Position numbers and translations under genes: made by a program. Shown here in pieces: positions 1-6,511 of a stretch of 10,675 nucleotides of DNA. The notes under the pieces were generated by a model. It had not been told where the DNA came from. It saw nothing but the letters and a program-made list of their open reading frames with translations, and did not search any database. How positions within the stretch are numbered: position 1 is the stretch's first letter; the number at the start of each line of letters is the position of its first letter. The stretch spans positions 1-10,675 of the forward strand of contig JACMOJ010000030.1 in the NCBI GenBank assembly GCA_014378085.1. Direction: 5' to 3'. Source of the DNA: Burkholderiales bacterium. Its GTDB lineage: Bacteria > Pseudomonadota > Gammaproteobacteria > Burkholderiales > Usitatibacteraceae.

Positions 1-1079
1 GCCGCTTCACGCAAGTCCGACAGGCGCGCATTAGTGCATGAGCCAATGAAAGCGGCCTCGATCGGAATGGAGTTCATCCTGTCGCCCGGCCGCAAATCCA
101 TGTATTGCAATGCGCCTTCCATTCCGCGCGCCTTACCGGCGTCGCCCGCACTTTGCGGATCCGGCACCACATCGTCAATGGCGACCACATGTTGCGGGCT
201 GGTACCCCAGGTCACTTGCGGTGCGAGCGAGGAAACGTCAATTTGCAGATCGCGGTCAAACACGGCATCGTCATCGCTGCGAAGCAGTAGCCAATACGCC
301 ACCGCGCGATCCCAGCTTTTGCCCTTCGGCGCGTACGAACGACCGCGCAGGTATTCAATAGTTTGCGCATCGGGTGCCACAATTCCTGTAAACGCGGCGA
401 ATTCGATGGCCATATTGCAAAGCGTCATGCGCGCTTCAATCGGCAATGCGTCGATGGCACTGCCGGCGAATTCAATCGCGTGTCCCGCGCCGCCGGATGA
501 GCCGTATTTGCCGATCAGCGACAACACCAGATCTTTCGCGAACACGCCTGTCGCAAGGCGACCATCGCAGCGAATGCGCATCGTCTTTGGACGGCGCTCC
601 TCGACTGTTTGTGTGGCTAACGCCTGTTCGATGCCGCTGGAGCCTACGCCCCATGCAAGCGCGCCCAGGCCGCCCAGAGTGCAGGTGTGCGAGTCGCCGC
701 AGACCATGGTGGCTCCGGGCTGCGCGATGCCTTGTTCTGCAGCGATGACGTGGGTGATGCCCTGGCGCGGATCATTGATATCGAAAAACGTTATCGCCTC
801 TTCGTGCGCGCCGTCGCGCATCGCACGGATGAACTCCTCGCCACCCTTGAACTTGGTACCTTCGCCGCGCCCGGGATCGGTATCGACAATGTGGTCAATG
901 GTGGCAAATGCGAGTTGCGGACGCCGCACTGGAATGCCCGATGACTTCAGGTTGCGCAGCGCAACCGCACCCGAGCGTTCATGCAAAAACACACGGTCGA
1001 TGTGTAGAAGGTTAATCCCGTCGCCCAGGTCGGCAACGAGATGCTCCTCCCACAATTTGTCTATCAGCGTGCGCGGCAT
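1..1079 (-). CDS. leuC: LeuC-family hydro-lyase large subunit, C-terminus off the left edge
   Basis: This is an aconitase-superfamily dehydratase large subunit of the 3-isopropylmalate dehydratase (LeuC) type, which pairs with a small LeuD-like subunit and carries a [4Fe-4S] cluster. The 359 visible codons align with LeuC from the start (MPRTLIDKLWEEH) through CGDSHTCT (127-134), RMTLCNMAIE (217-226), SPQVTWGT-like APQVTWGT (286-293) and FIGSCTN (344-350). Cys348 matches the first cluster cysteine; the other two (about 60 residues later) lie outside the window. ATG at 1079 is chosen because it gives the normal LeuC N-terminus; an in-frame stop lies just upstream at 1112-1110. It follows the transporter gene by 30 bp. 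In leucine synthesis leuC normally sits with leuD and leuB. Here it follows catabolic genes, so a paralogue acting on another substrate (maleate-, citraconate- or dimethylmaleate-type hydratases belong to this family) is equally possible. That function is inference. Confidence 0.9.
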   Translation of the reverse strand, partial: MPRTLIDKLWEEHLVADLGDGINLLHIDRVFLHERSGAVALRNLKSSGIPVRRPQLAFATIDHIVDTDPGRGEGTKFKGGEEFIRAMRDGAHEEAITFFDINDPRQGITHVIAAEQGIAQPGATMVCGDSHTCTLGGLGALAWGVGSSGIEQALATQTVEERRPKTMRIRCDGRLATGVFAKDLVLSLIGKYGSSGGAGHAIEFAGSAIDALPIEARMTLCNMAIEFAAFTGIVAPDAQTIEYLRGRSYAPKGKSWDRAVAYWLLLRSDDDAVFDRDLQIDVSSLAPQVTWGTSPQHVVAIDDVVPDPQSAGDAGKARGMEGALQYMDLRPGDRMNSIPIEAAFIGSCTNARLSDLREA

Positions 1080-1109
1080 GATGGCTTTTTTCTCGTCAGG
1101 CAAAGTGCA

Positions 1110-2363
1110 TCACGCTGCCACCACGGGTTTGATCTCGCGCTTGATACGCGTGGATGCAATCAAGGCGAGCGTCACAAGCCCGACCAGCACATAAAACGCG
1201 ATGTCGTAACTCTTGAAACGATCAAACAATACTCCAGTGAGCCAGATGCCGACGCCGCCGGCGATTGCATCCATGAGCGTGATGGTGCCAAGAATTTTTC
1301 CGGAGTGCGTGAGGCCGAAATTATTCACCGCCTGCAATTGCAAAAGCGTGTAAAGCCCACCCCAGCCGAAGCCGGTGATGATAATCGCCGACCACAACAA
1401 ATCCGTGCTTTGCGACGCGAGCATTACCAGGCCCGTCAGCATGACCAAAATATTGATGAAGAAAACGATTCGCAGATTGAAGTAATCCACCAACAAGCCA
1501 AACAGGAATTTACTGATCAAGCCCATCGTGAAAAGAATACTCAACCCGAATCCTGCCGCCTGCGGCGTCCAACCCAGGCCACGAAGGTGCAGAAACAAAT
1601 GCGATGCCAGCGCTAGCAGCGAGTAGAACGTCGTCATTGCGACGATGGCGAGCGCCCAGAAACTCACGGTACGAATCGCTTCCGGAAAAGTCAGATCGCC
1701 GGGGGATGCCCGGTGTGAGCCTCCAACCGTCGGCTCACCGAATCCGAGGGGCTTCTGTCCCATTTCATCGGGGCGGCGCGCGAGCCAAAAGCAGATCAGG
1801 AATAATAAGACGTTGAACGACGACATCCATTCAAACGTCTCCCGCCAACCGTGTTTCGCGATCAGAGCGACGATGATCGGTGTGAACACCATCCCGCCCA
1901 TGCTTGAGCCGACCAGCGCGATGCCGATCGCCGTGCCGCGATGCTTCACGAACCATTGCGACACATGAATCACCGCGATGTTGATGCCGGCGCACACCAG
2001 CGCCAGGCCAAACACGGCATGTATCAGGTACATATGCATGAGGCTGGTAATGTGACCGTACGAGTAGTAGGCGAGTGGCATCAGCACGCAGCCCGTCAGC
2101 ATCAGACGACGCACGCCAATCTTGTCGATCAATACGCCCGCGAACGGTGCTGCCATCCCGGCCACAAACAGCGTGATTAAATCGCGAAACTTCAATTGCC
2201 CGCGCGTCCAGCCGAATTCTTTCAAAAGCGACTCATCGTAACCGGTGATGCTAGTCGTGGTGAATCCGTTGGTGACCATCAACATGAATAGCGCCAGTAA
2301 CGCCATCACCCATGGGTAGAAGCGTTTTGGATTGGTGGCCGATGCAATTGCCTCAATGGTCAT
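1110..2363 (-). CDS. MFS transporter, probable organic-acid permease
   Basis: This 417-residue integral membrane protein of the major facilitator superfamily has two halves of about six hydrophobic segments. The loop 2-3 signature is GVLIDKIGVRR (76-86), with a degenerate copy GLLVDYFNLR in the second half. The pattern GWTRGQL after the first helix, and the overall layout, resemble the oxalate/formate antiporter and monocarboxylate porter branches, which move small carboxylates; the actual substrate is unknown. The ORF is open up to a GTG at 2435, which would overlap the amidase gene, but ATG at 2363 is preferred. It has GGAG six bases upstream and starts just before the first membrane helix. 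It lies 53 bp after the amidase and 30 bp before the LeuC-type gene. It is likely the uptake step for the compound this operon degrades. Confidence 0.88.
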   Translation of the reverse strand: MTIEAIASATNPKRFYPWVMALLALFMLMVTNGFTTTSITGYDESLLKEFGWTRGQLKFRDLITLFVAGMAAPFAGVLIDKIGVRRLMLTGCVLMPLAYYSYGHITSLMHMYLIHAVFGLALVCAGINIAVIHVSQWFVKHRGTAIGIALVGSSMGGMVFTPIIVALIAKHGWRETFEWMSSFNVLLFLICFWLARRPDEMGQKPLGFGEPTVGGSHRASPGDLTFPEAIRTVSFWALAIVAMTTFYSLLALASHLFLHLRGLGWTPQAAGFGLSILFTMGLISKFLFGLLVDYFNLRIVFFINILVMLTGLVMLASQSTDLLWSAIIITGFGWGGLYTLLQLQAVNNFGLTHSGKILGTITLMDAIAGGVGIWLTGVLFDRFKSYDIAFYVLVGLVTLALIASTRIKREIKPVVAA

Positions 2364-2369
2364 GGTTTT

Positions 2370-2373
2370 CTCC
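2370..2373 (-). promoter_or_regulatory. Shine-Dalgarno GGAG that sets the transporter start
   Basis: GGAG on the minus strand lies six bases before the ATG at 2363-2361. It decides in favour of this start over the upstream in-frame GTG at 2435, which lies inside the amidase gene. Confidence 0.6.
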
Positions 2374-2416
2374 GAAAATTTACTATTCGCAAATAATGTA
2401 CGAGTGTGAGTTCTAT

Positions 2417-3694
2417 CTATTGGTGTGACAAACACTGTTCGATGGCGAGACTGATATCCAGCAGCCGCGCATCAGTTCCGCGCGTAGTCATGATCTGCAC
2501 GCCGACCGGCAATGTAGCGGCTTCGACCGGCAACGGCAGACTGAGCGCGGGTGCACCGGTAAAATTGGCGAGGCATGTGAAATCGGCCTGGTTGGTGGGA
2601 ACAGGTTCACCAAAGGCGAAGGCAGCGTGCGGTACGGTCGGCCACAGTAGCGCGTCGACACCATCCAGCAATTGCCGTTGCACGAGGATGGCAGCATCGA
2701 TTCGAGCGCCGGCAGCGACAAGATCGGGCGCGCTTTTTTGTTTGCCAAACGAAATCATGCGGCGCAGGTGCTCTGACAGGCCGTCATCCCCACGCGAAAA
2801 TTCTGGTCCCAGTGTTACTGCGAGTTCGGATTCGCACAATAGCAATCCGGCGCGCCGTGCGGCGGCAAGTTTTGTTTGATCCACGCTGTTCTCAACGAGG
2901 TCGGCACTCGCGGCCCGCAACGTATTCAACAGGTGCCGATACGCGTTCGCGGCGGCAGGTTGCAGGCGTTGTATCGCCGCCCCATCGAGAATGGCGAAAC
3001 GGCATTCGTTGAGTTTCACCGGCAAGGGTTTCGCCATGAGCGGGTATTCGACCGACCACGCGGAGTCTCGGTCGAAGCGGCAGATGACATCCGCAATGGC
3101 GCGGATATCCGCCACCGTCGTGGCCAATATTCCGACATGATCCAGTCTGCACGATAGAGGCTCGATACCGTTCACGCTAATCAATCCATAACTTGGTTTA
3201 TAGCCCACCACGCCGCAATAAGCGGCGGGGATTCGGCACGAGCCCATCGTGTCGGTGCCAAGTGCGATTCGCGCAAAGCGCGCCGCAACGGCGGCCGCAC
3301 TGCCGCCACTGGAACCGCCCGCCGTGAAACCCGCCCGATGCGGATTTTCAGTGCGGCCAAAATGCGGATTGTCTGTGGTCGCACCCAATGCAGCTTCTTC
3401 CATGTTCACCGTGCCAATAATCGTGGCACCAGCCTCTCGAAGCATGCGGACCACCGCCGCATCTTTATCTGCGATGCGTTGTCGAAACGCACCGATGCCC
3501 GCCGTAAACGGCAGACCGCGCACAGCGATATTTGCTTTTACCGCGACGCTAAAGCCACGTAACAAACCCGTTGCGTGGTTATTTGACACGAGCGGCGAAG
3601 ACTCCCGATCCATCACGATATTGAGGCGTGCATTGTCGCGCGCGATATTTGCCTGTGCTTGCTCGATGGAAAGCAGCGAGGAGGCAGTTGGCAT
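2417..3694 (-). CDS. Amidase-signature family amidohydrolase
   Basis: This cytoplasmic hydrolase of the amidase-signature family cleaves C-N amide bonds with a Ser-cisSer-Lys triad. With ATG at 3694 as residue 1 (425 aa), the triad is Lys53 in SVAVKANIAV, cis-Ser128 in AGGSSGGSAAA (125-135) and nucleophile Ser152 in GTDTMGSCRIPAAYCG (146-161). The spacings (75 and 24 residues) equal those of characterised members such as FAAH. The common GG before the nucleophile is MG here. ATG 3694 is preferred because AGAGG lies four bases upstream; ATG 3712 is also in frame but lacks a ribosome site and overlaps the ligase end, and the longest reading (from 3790) lies further inside the ligase gene. There is no GatB/GatC context, so a tRNA amidotransferase role is unlikely. 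In this operon it probably releases an acid from an amide intermediate; the substrate cannot be read from sequence. Confidence 0.9.
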   Translation of the reverse strand: MPTASSLLSIEQAQANIARDNARLNIVMDRESSPLVSNNHATGLLRGFSVAVKANIAVRGLPFTAGIGAFRQRIADKDAAVVRMLREAGATIIGTVNMEEAALGATTDNPHFGRTENPHRAGFTAGGSSGGSAAAVAARFARIALGTDTMGSCRIPAAYCGVVGYKPSYGLISVNGIEPLSCRLDHVGILATTVADIRAIADVICRFDRDSAWSVEYPLMAKPLPVKLNECRFAILDGAAIQRLQPAAANAYRHLLNTLRAASADLVENSVDQTKLAAARRAGLLLCESELAVTLGPEFSRGDDGLSEHLRRMISFGKQKSAPDLVAAGARIDAAILVQRQLLDGVDALLWPTVPHAAFAFGEPVPTNQADFTCLANFTGAPALSLPLPVEAATLPVGVQIMTTRGTDARLLDISLAIEQCLSHQ

Positions 3695-3698
3695 CACG

Positions 3699-3703
3699 CC
3701 TCT
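3699..3703 (-). promoter_or_regulatory. Shine-Dalgarno AGAGG for the amidase, overlapping the ligase stop
   Basis: AGAGG on the minus strand lies four bases before ATG 3694 and overlaps the TAG stop (3704-3702) of the upstream ligase gene. This suggests translational coupling and supports the shorter amidase start. Confidence 0.45.
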
Positions 3704-4502
3704 ATTTACCATGCCGTTTATCGATGAGGCGAATCGGCTTTTGCCGCGACTCAATGCCGGTGAGCGGGGCAAGCGTGCCGCGTGCCTCAAGCATCACTTG
3801 CATTTGCACGCCAAAGTGCTGTTTCAGAATACCGGCGAAACGCTCGGCCAGGTGGGAGTCATTTTCGCGCCCCGCCGCCACTTCGACGCGCACCAGAAGC
3901 TCGTCGCGCCCCTTGGCATCGCGCTCTGCGACGCAAATAAATTCTCCCCCGAACGCGGCCTCCTGTTCAAGTACTGGCGCCAAACCTTGCGGATAAATAT
4001 TGATGCCGCGCAACTTGATCATGTTGTCGCTGCGCCCGAGGAAACCTTCGATGCGTTTGAAATTGAGTCCCAACGGTGACGAACCGGTCTTAATCGCCGA
4101 CACATCTTTGGTATTGAATCGGATCACCGGATAAATATCGTCTTTGTAAATGCACGACACAATCAAGTTGCCGTTTTCGCCGTCTGCGACCGGCTGGTCG
4201 GTCTCGACATCGCCAATCTCCACGTACTGCGCATCTTCCATCACGTAGAGCCCGGCGTGATCCGGCCCTTCGGCGGCGATGCAGCCCGTATCACCGACAC
4301 CGTACCAATCAAATACTTCGCAACCGCCCCACGAAGCGGCCAGCGCATCGCGCGATTCACGGCCCATATGGCCGGAGATAATCCGGATAGGAATATCGCG
4401 ACCCGGCACGATGCCTGATTCGGCAGCGACATCGGCGAGTTTTTTGATGTAATCAGCAAAACCGACGATGGCGGTGACGCCAAAATCTTTCATCAATTGC
4501 AC
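3702..4502 (-). CDS. C-terminal part of the frameshifted PaaK-like ligase
   Basis: This is the remaining reading frame of the same ligase. It can be opened formally at GTG 4502, but homology continues upstream of that codon in the same frame (LSAGTGVETRSAQQ), so GTG 4502 is probably not a real start and no ribosome site is visible. It contains WYGVGDTG (66-73), YPVIRFNTKD (124-133) and GRSDNMIKLRG (156-166), that is, the acyl/adenylate-binding segment and the mobile C-terminal domain. The phosphate-binding loop is in the upstream fragment. Confidence 0.7.
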   Translation of the reverse strand: MQLMKDFGVTAIVGFADYIKKLADVAAESGIVPGRDIPIRIISGHMGRESRDALAASWGGCEVFDWYGVGDTGCIAAEGPDHAGLYVMEDAQYVEIGDVETDQPVADGENGNLIVSCIYKDDIYPVIRFNTKDVSAIKTGSSPLGLNFKRIEGFLGRSDNMIKLRGINIYPQGLAPVLEQEAAFGGEFICVAERDAKGRDELLVRVEVAAGRENDSHLAERFAGILKQHFGVQMQVMLEARGTLAPLTGIESRQKPIRLIDKRHGK

Positions 4503-5104
4503 CTGCTGCGCGGAGCGCGTCTCGACACCGGTGCCGGCCGAGAGAAAATGGCACGCGTGTAATGCAGCACCGCTTCGCGCACATAGTGCCCGCCGTTAAT
4601 TAGCCCGTGGCCGTAAACCGAATGGATGCGATCGTTGGCACCGATGCCTTGCAACGTATACGCTCGACCTAGTAACAGATTCTGGATTTCTCGCCCACGC
4701 GGGCCGAATGGCAGCGGCTGCGGTCGGCCGGTGGTACCGCTAGTGGTGTGCAGCACCATTGGCGGACGATGCGCAATATCAAAACTATCAAGACCATGGT
4801 AATCACCCAGCGGCGGTGCCAGTTCCACACTTTCCATCAATTCGGTTTTAGAAAAAGTTGGCAGTTTGATGATGTCAGCAAGTCCCTTGATATCACCGGC
4901 CTCGATACCTTTGCCGCCCCACAGACGCTGATAAAACGGGATTTTCCATGCGCGTTGCAGGCATGATTTGAAACGTGCGTCTTGAATAGCGAAGAGCTCG
5001 TCGCGGCTTATCTTGGTATAGCGCGCCAAAAACGCATCGCCCAACAGATACTCTTCACGAAGTTTTTTCCAGTCGAAACAATCAAAATAAAGGGGTGAAT
5101 TCAT
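4493..5104 (-). CDS. N-terminal part of the frameshifted PaaK-like ligase
   Basis: This 203-codon reading frame carries the first ~187 residues of the ligase, including LPTFSKTEL (81-89) and the phosphate-binding TSGTTG (121-126). It then runs about 16 out-of-frame residues (ending RRAPRSRCN) into a TGA. It lacks the adenylate-binding core and the C-terminal lid domain, so it should not be active alone. ATG 5104 begins 3 bp after the stop of the preceding PrpD gene and has no clear Shine-Dalgarno, which suggests coupled translation. Confidence 0.7.
   Translation of the reverse strand: MNSPLYFDCFDWKKLREEYLLGDAFLARYTKISRDELFAIQDARFKSCLQRAWKIPFYQRLWGGKGIEAGDIKGLADIIKLPTFSKTELMESVELAPPLGDYHGLDSFDIAHRPPMVLHTTSGTTGRPQPLPFGPRGREIQNLLLGRAYTLQGIGANDRIHSVYGHGLINGGHYVREAVLHYTRAIFSRPAPVSRRAPRSRCN
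4541..4549 (-). other. Single-base frameshift site in the ligase gene
   Basis: Conservation of PaaK-type sequence passes from one frame to the other at the minus-strand stretch ATTTTCTCT. One missing base in the T4 run (or a -1 ribosomal slip after TTC) restores AIFLSAGTGVE. The site is not a good slippery heptamer, because ATT re-paired one base back would read CAT. A real or artefactual deletion is therefore favoured over programmed frameshifting. Confidence 0.75.
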
Positions 5105-5107
5105 TTT

Positions 5108-6511
5108 CTATGATGTAGCCGTAAGTGAGACGATTTCGGAGACATCGGCAAGGAGGGGCAAATTATTGATCGCTGCAAACAAGGCATTTACATTCCCGGC
5201 TGCCAACGCCTCAGGCGCATGCGCGCAACAGGCATTAAATTTTTCGCGTTGCGCGTCAACGGACATCGGCGCTTCGGGTGCACCATAGACGAATGGCATG
5301 TCGTGCATACATTGCTGGCCATTTTTTAGCGTCACTTCAATCGATTGTGGACGCAAGGCATTGACATCGCTATCGCCGTTGGCAGCCATCGATATACGCG
5401 GTGCCAGCGCGGCTAACGCGGGATCGGCCAACGCATGCGCCTGATACGCGGATAAGCCGACAGTGCCCTGCGTCAACGTGGTCGCCAACAAAAAAGGCAT
5501 ACAGAGACGCGCGTAATTTGCCGTCATGCCTCCGATCATAGGTCGATCCACCAATTGCCGCACCAAGGGGGGCGCATAGACGATAATTTTGTCGACGTCG
5601 GTCGCGCCAAATTGATATTGCTGCATCAGCGCCCGTAGCCCGGCAATGCCGCCCTGCGCCGCACGCCCGGTGGGAAAGGGTTTGTGCGAGACGCGCTCAA
5701 TTTGCCAGATGTCGCCGAGCCCCCTGAACGGAGAATTGGGCGCGTCCAATGAAATCGCGCCGGGTTCAAAGAGTGAAAAATAGCCCTGTTTGCCATCGAG
5801 GACTTGGTGCGGGCCACGAAAACCCTGCATCGCCAAATCCACCGCTCCTATCGCTGCGCGCGCTGCGAAACCGATTTGTAACGCTAACGCGGGCGTGCCC
5901 TCAATATGCGCCTGCATGGTGCCGGCAAGCTGGCTATACGCGAGACCGAACGCGTCGCGCATGGCGTTTTCATCGAGCCCGGCCAGCAAAGATAATCCCG
6001 CAACGGCACCCAGACAGCCGCATTGCGCAGGCCGAAAAAAACGGATCGCACTCTGCGCAGTCATGCCAATAACAGTCGCCACATCGACCGCTAATGCCAA
6101 CGCTGCTGTGAATTGCGCGCCGCTGATTTTCTCGCGCTCATGGCGCGAATCTGCGTATGAAAGCATCGACGCTAAAATCACTGCCATCGGATGAACCACT
6201 GCATTTTCATGCACACAATCGAATTCTTGATTGTGGATATGAAACGCGTTCAGCAAGGCTGCGTTCAGGGTCGGAAAACTTTCTTGCGTCCCCCACACTC
6301 GCGCACTATTTATCGGCTCCGCCATTCCCCACTGCCGCACCGCCGCCAGCAATTGCTGCGATTGCGGTACGGCACGACCCGCGAGCGCAACCGCGACGCT
6401 ATCCTGAATCCAAACCTGCGCGGCGCGATGCGCGCTGGCGGGTACGCTGCCCGGATCGCAATGGCGGATCAGATGTGCAATAACAATTTCGATTCGATCC
6501 GTCACGGCCAC
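5108..6511 (-). CDS. MmgE/PrpD family protein 2, divergent active site
   Basis: This 467-residue member of the MmgE/PrpD family belongs to the same superfamily as 2-methylcitrate dehydratase PrpD and cis-aconitate decarboxylase. Recognisable family blocks are NAFHIHNQEFDCVHENAVVHPMA (residues 88-110), GTPALALQIGFAARAA (205-220), QGYFSLFEPG (242-251) and HKPFPTGRAAQGG (276-288). The His of the HP motif (His107) is kept. The Lys normally found before LH in the middle block is Leu209, and the His usual after KPxPxxR is Gln286, so its chemistry may differ from PrpD. The start is GTG: 6511 overlaps the first PrpD gene by 10 bases, while GTG 6505 would give a classic GTGA four-base overlap; GAGGAA at 6528-6523 fits 6511 better. 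It is the second gene of the operon, 3 bp before the ligase. The substrate is unknown. Confidence 0.87.
   Translation of the reverse strand: MAVTDRIEIVIAHLIRHCDPGSVPASAHRAAQVWIQDSVAVALAGRAVPQSQQLLAAVRQWGMAEPINSARVWGTQESFPTLNAALLNAFHIHNQEFDCVHENAVVHPMAVILASMLSYADSRHEREKISGAQFTAALALAVDVATVIGMTAQSAIRFFRPAQCGCLGAVAGLSLLAGLDENAMRDAFGLAYSQLAGTMQAHIEGTPALALQIGFAARAAIGAVDLAMQGFRGPHQVLDGKQGYFSLFEPGAISLDAPNSPFRGLGDIWQIERVSHKPFPTGRAAQGGIAGLRALMQQYQFGATDVDKIIVYAPPLVRQLVDRPMIGGMTANYARLCMPFLLATTLTQGTVGLSAYQAHALADPALAALAPRISMAANGDSDVNALRPQSIEVTLKNGQQCMHDMPFVYGAPEAPMSVDAQREKFNACCAHAPEALAAGNVNALFAAINNLPLLADVSEIVSLTATS

Larger units (their letters stand above)
3702..5104 (-). pseudogene. PaaK-like AMP-forming acyl-CoA ligase, frameshifted
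   Basis: This is one ligase gene of the phenylacetate-CoA ligase (PaaK) branch of the ANL superfamily, split into two frames. The family converts a carboxylate, ATP and CoA to acyl-CoA, AMP and PPi in the cytoplasm. The first part holds LPTFSKTEL and the nucleotide-binding loop TTSGTTGRP (120-128). The second holds the aromatic/acidic WYGVGDTG, YPVIRFNTKD and the hinge-region GRSDNMIKLRGINIYP. Adding one base in the T4 run at 4548-4545 (minus strand) joins the parts smoothly as AIFLSAGTGVETRSAQQVQL, giving about 467 residues, a normal size for the family. All motifs are otherwise intact and there is no other stop, so the lesion is either very recent or a sequencing/assembly error. It lies 3 bp after the second PrpD gene and 7 bp before the amidase. 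The acid it activates is unknown. Confidence 0.85.

Noticed and set aside
34..1194. Plus-strand open frame of 386 codons
   Set aside because: It lies antisense to the clear LeuC-type gene and its protein is low-complexity Ser/Arg/Pro-rich, the usual shadow of a GC-rich gene.
2364..2416. Internal promoter between amidase and transporter
   Set aside because: This is the largest gap in the operon (53 bp) and is AT-rich, but I could not pair a credible -35 with a -10 at proper spacing.
3249..4079. Plus-strand open frame of 276 codons
   Set aside because: It crosses two well-supported minus-strand genes (amidase and ligase) and shows no family motif; it is an antisense shadow.
4541..4549. Programmed -1 frameshift in the ligase
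   Set aside because: A slip after ATT TTC would give a sensible product, but the P-site codon would have to re-pair with CAT and no strong downstream stem-loop is obvious; a one-base deletion is simpler.
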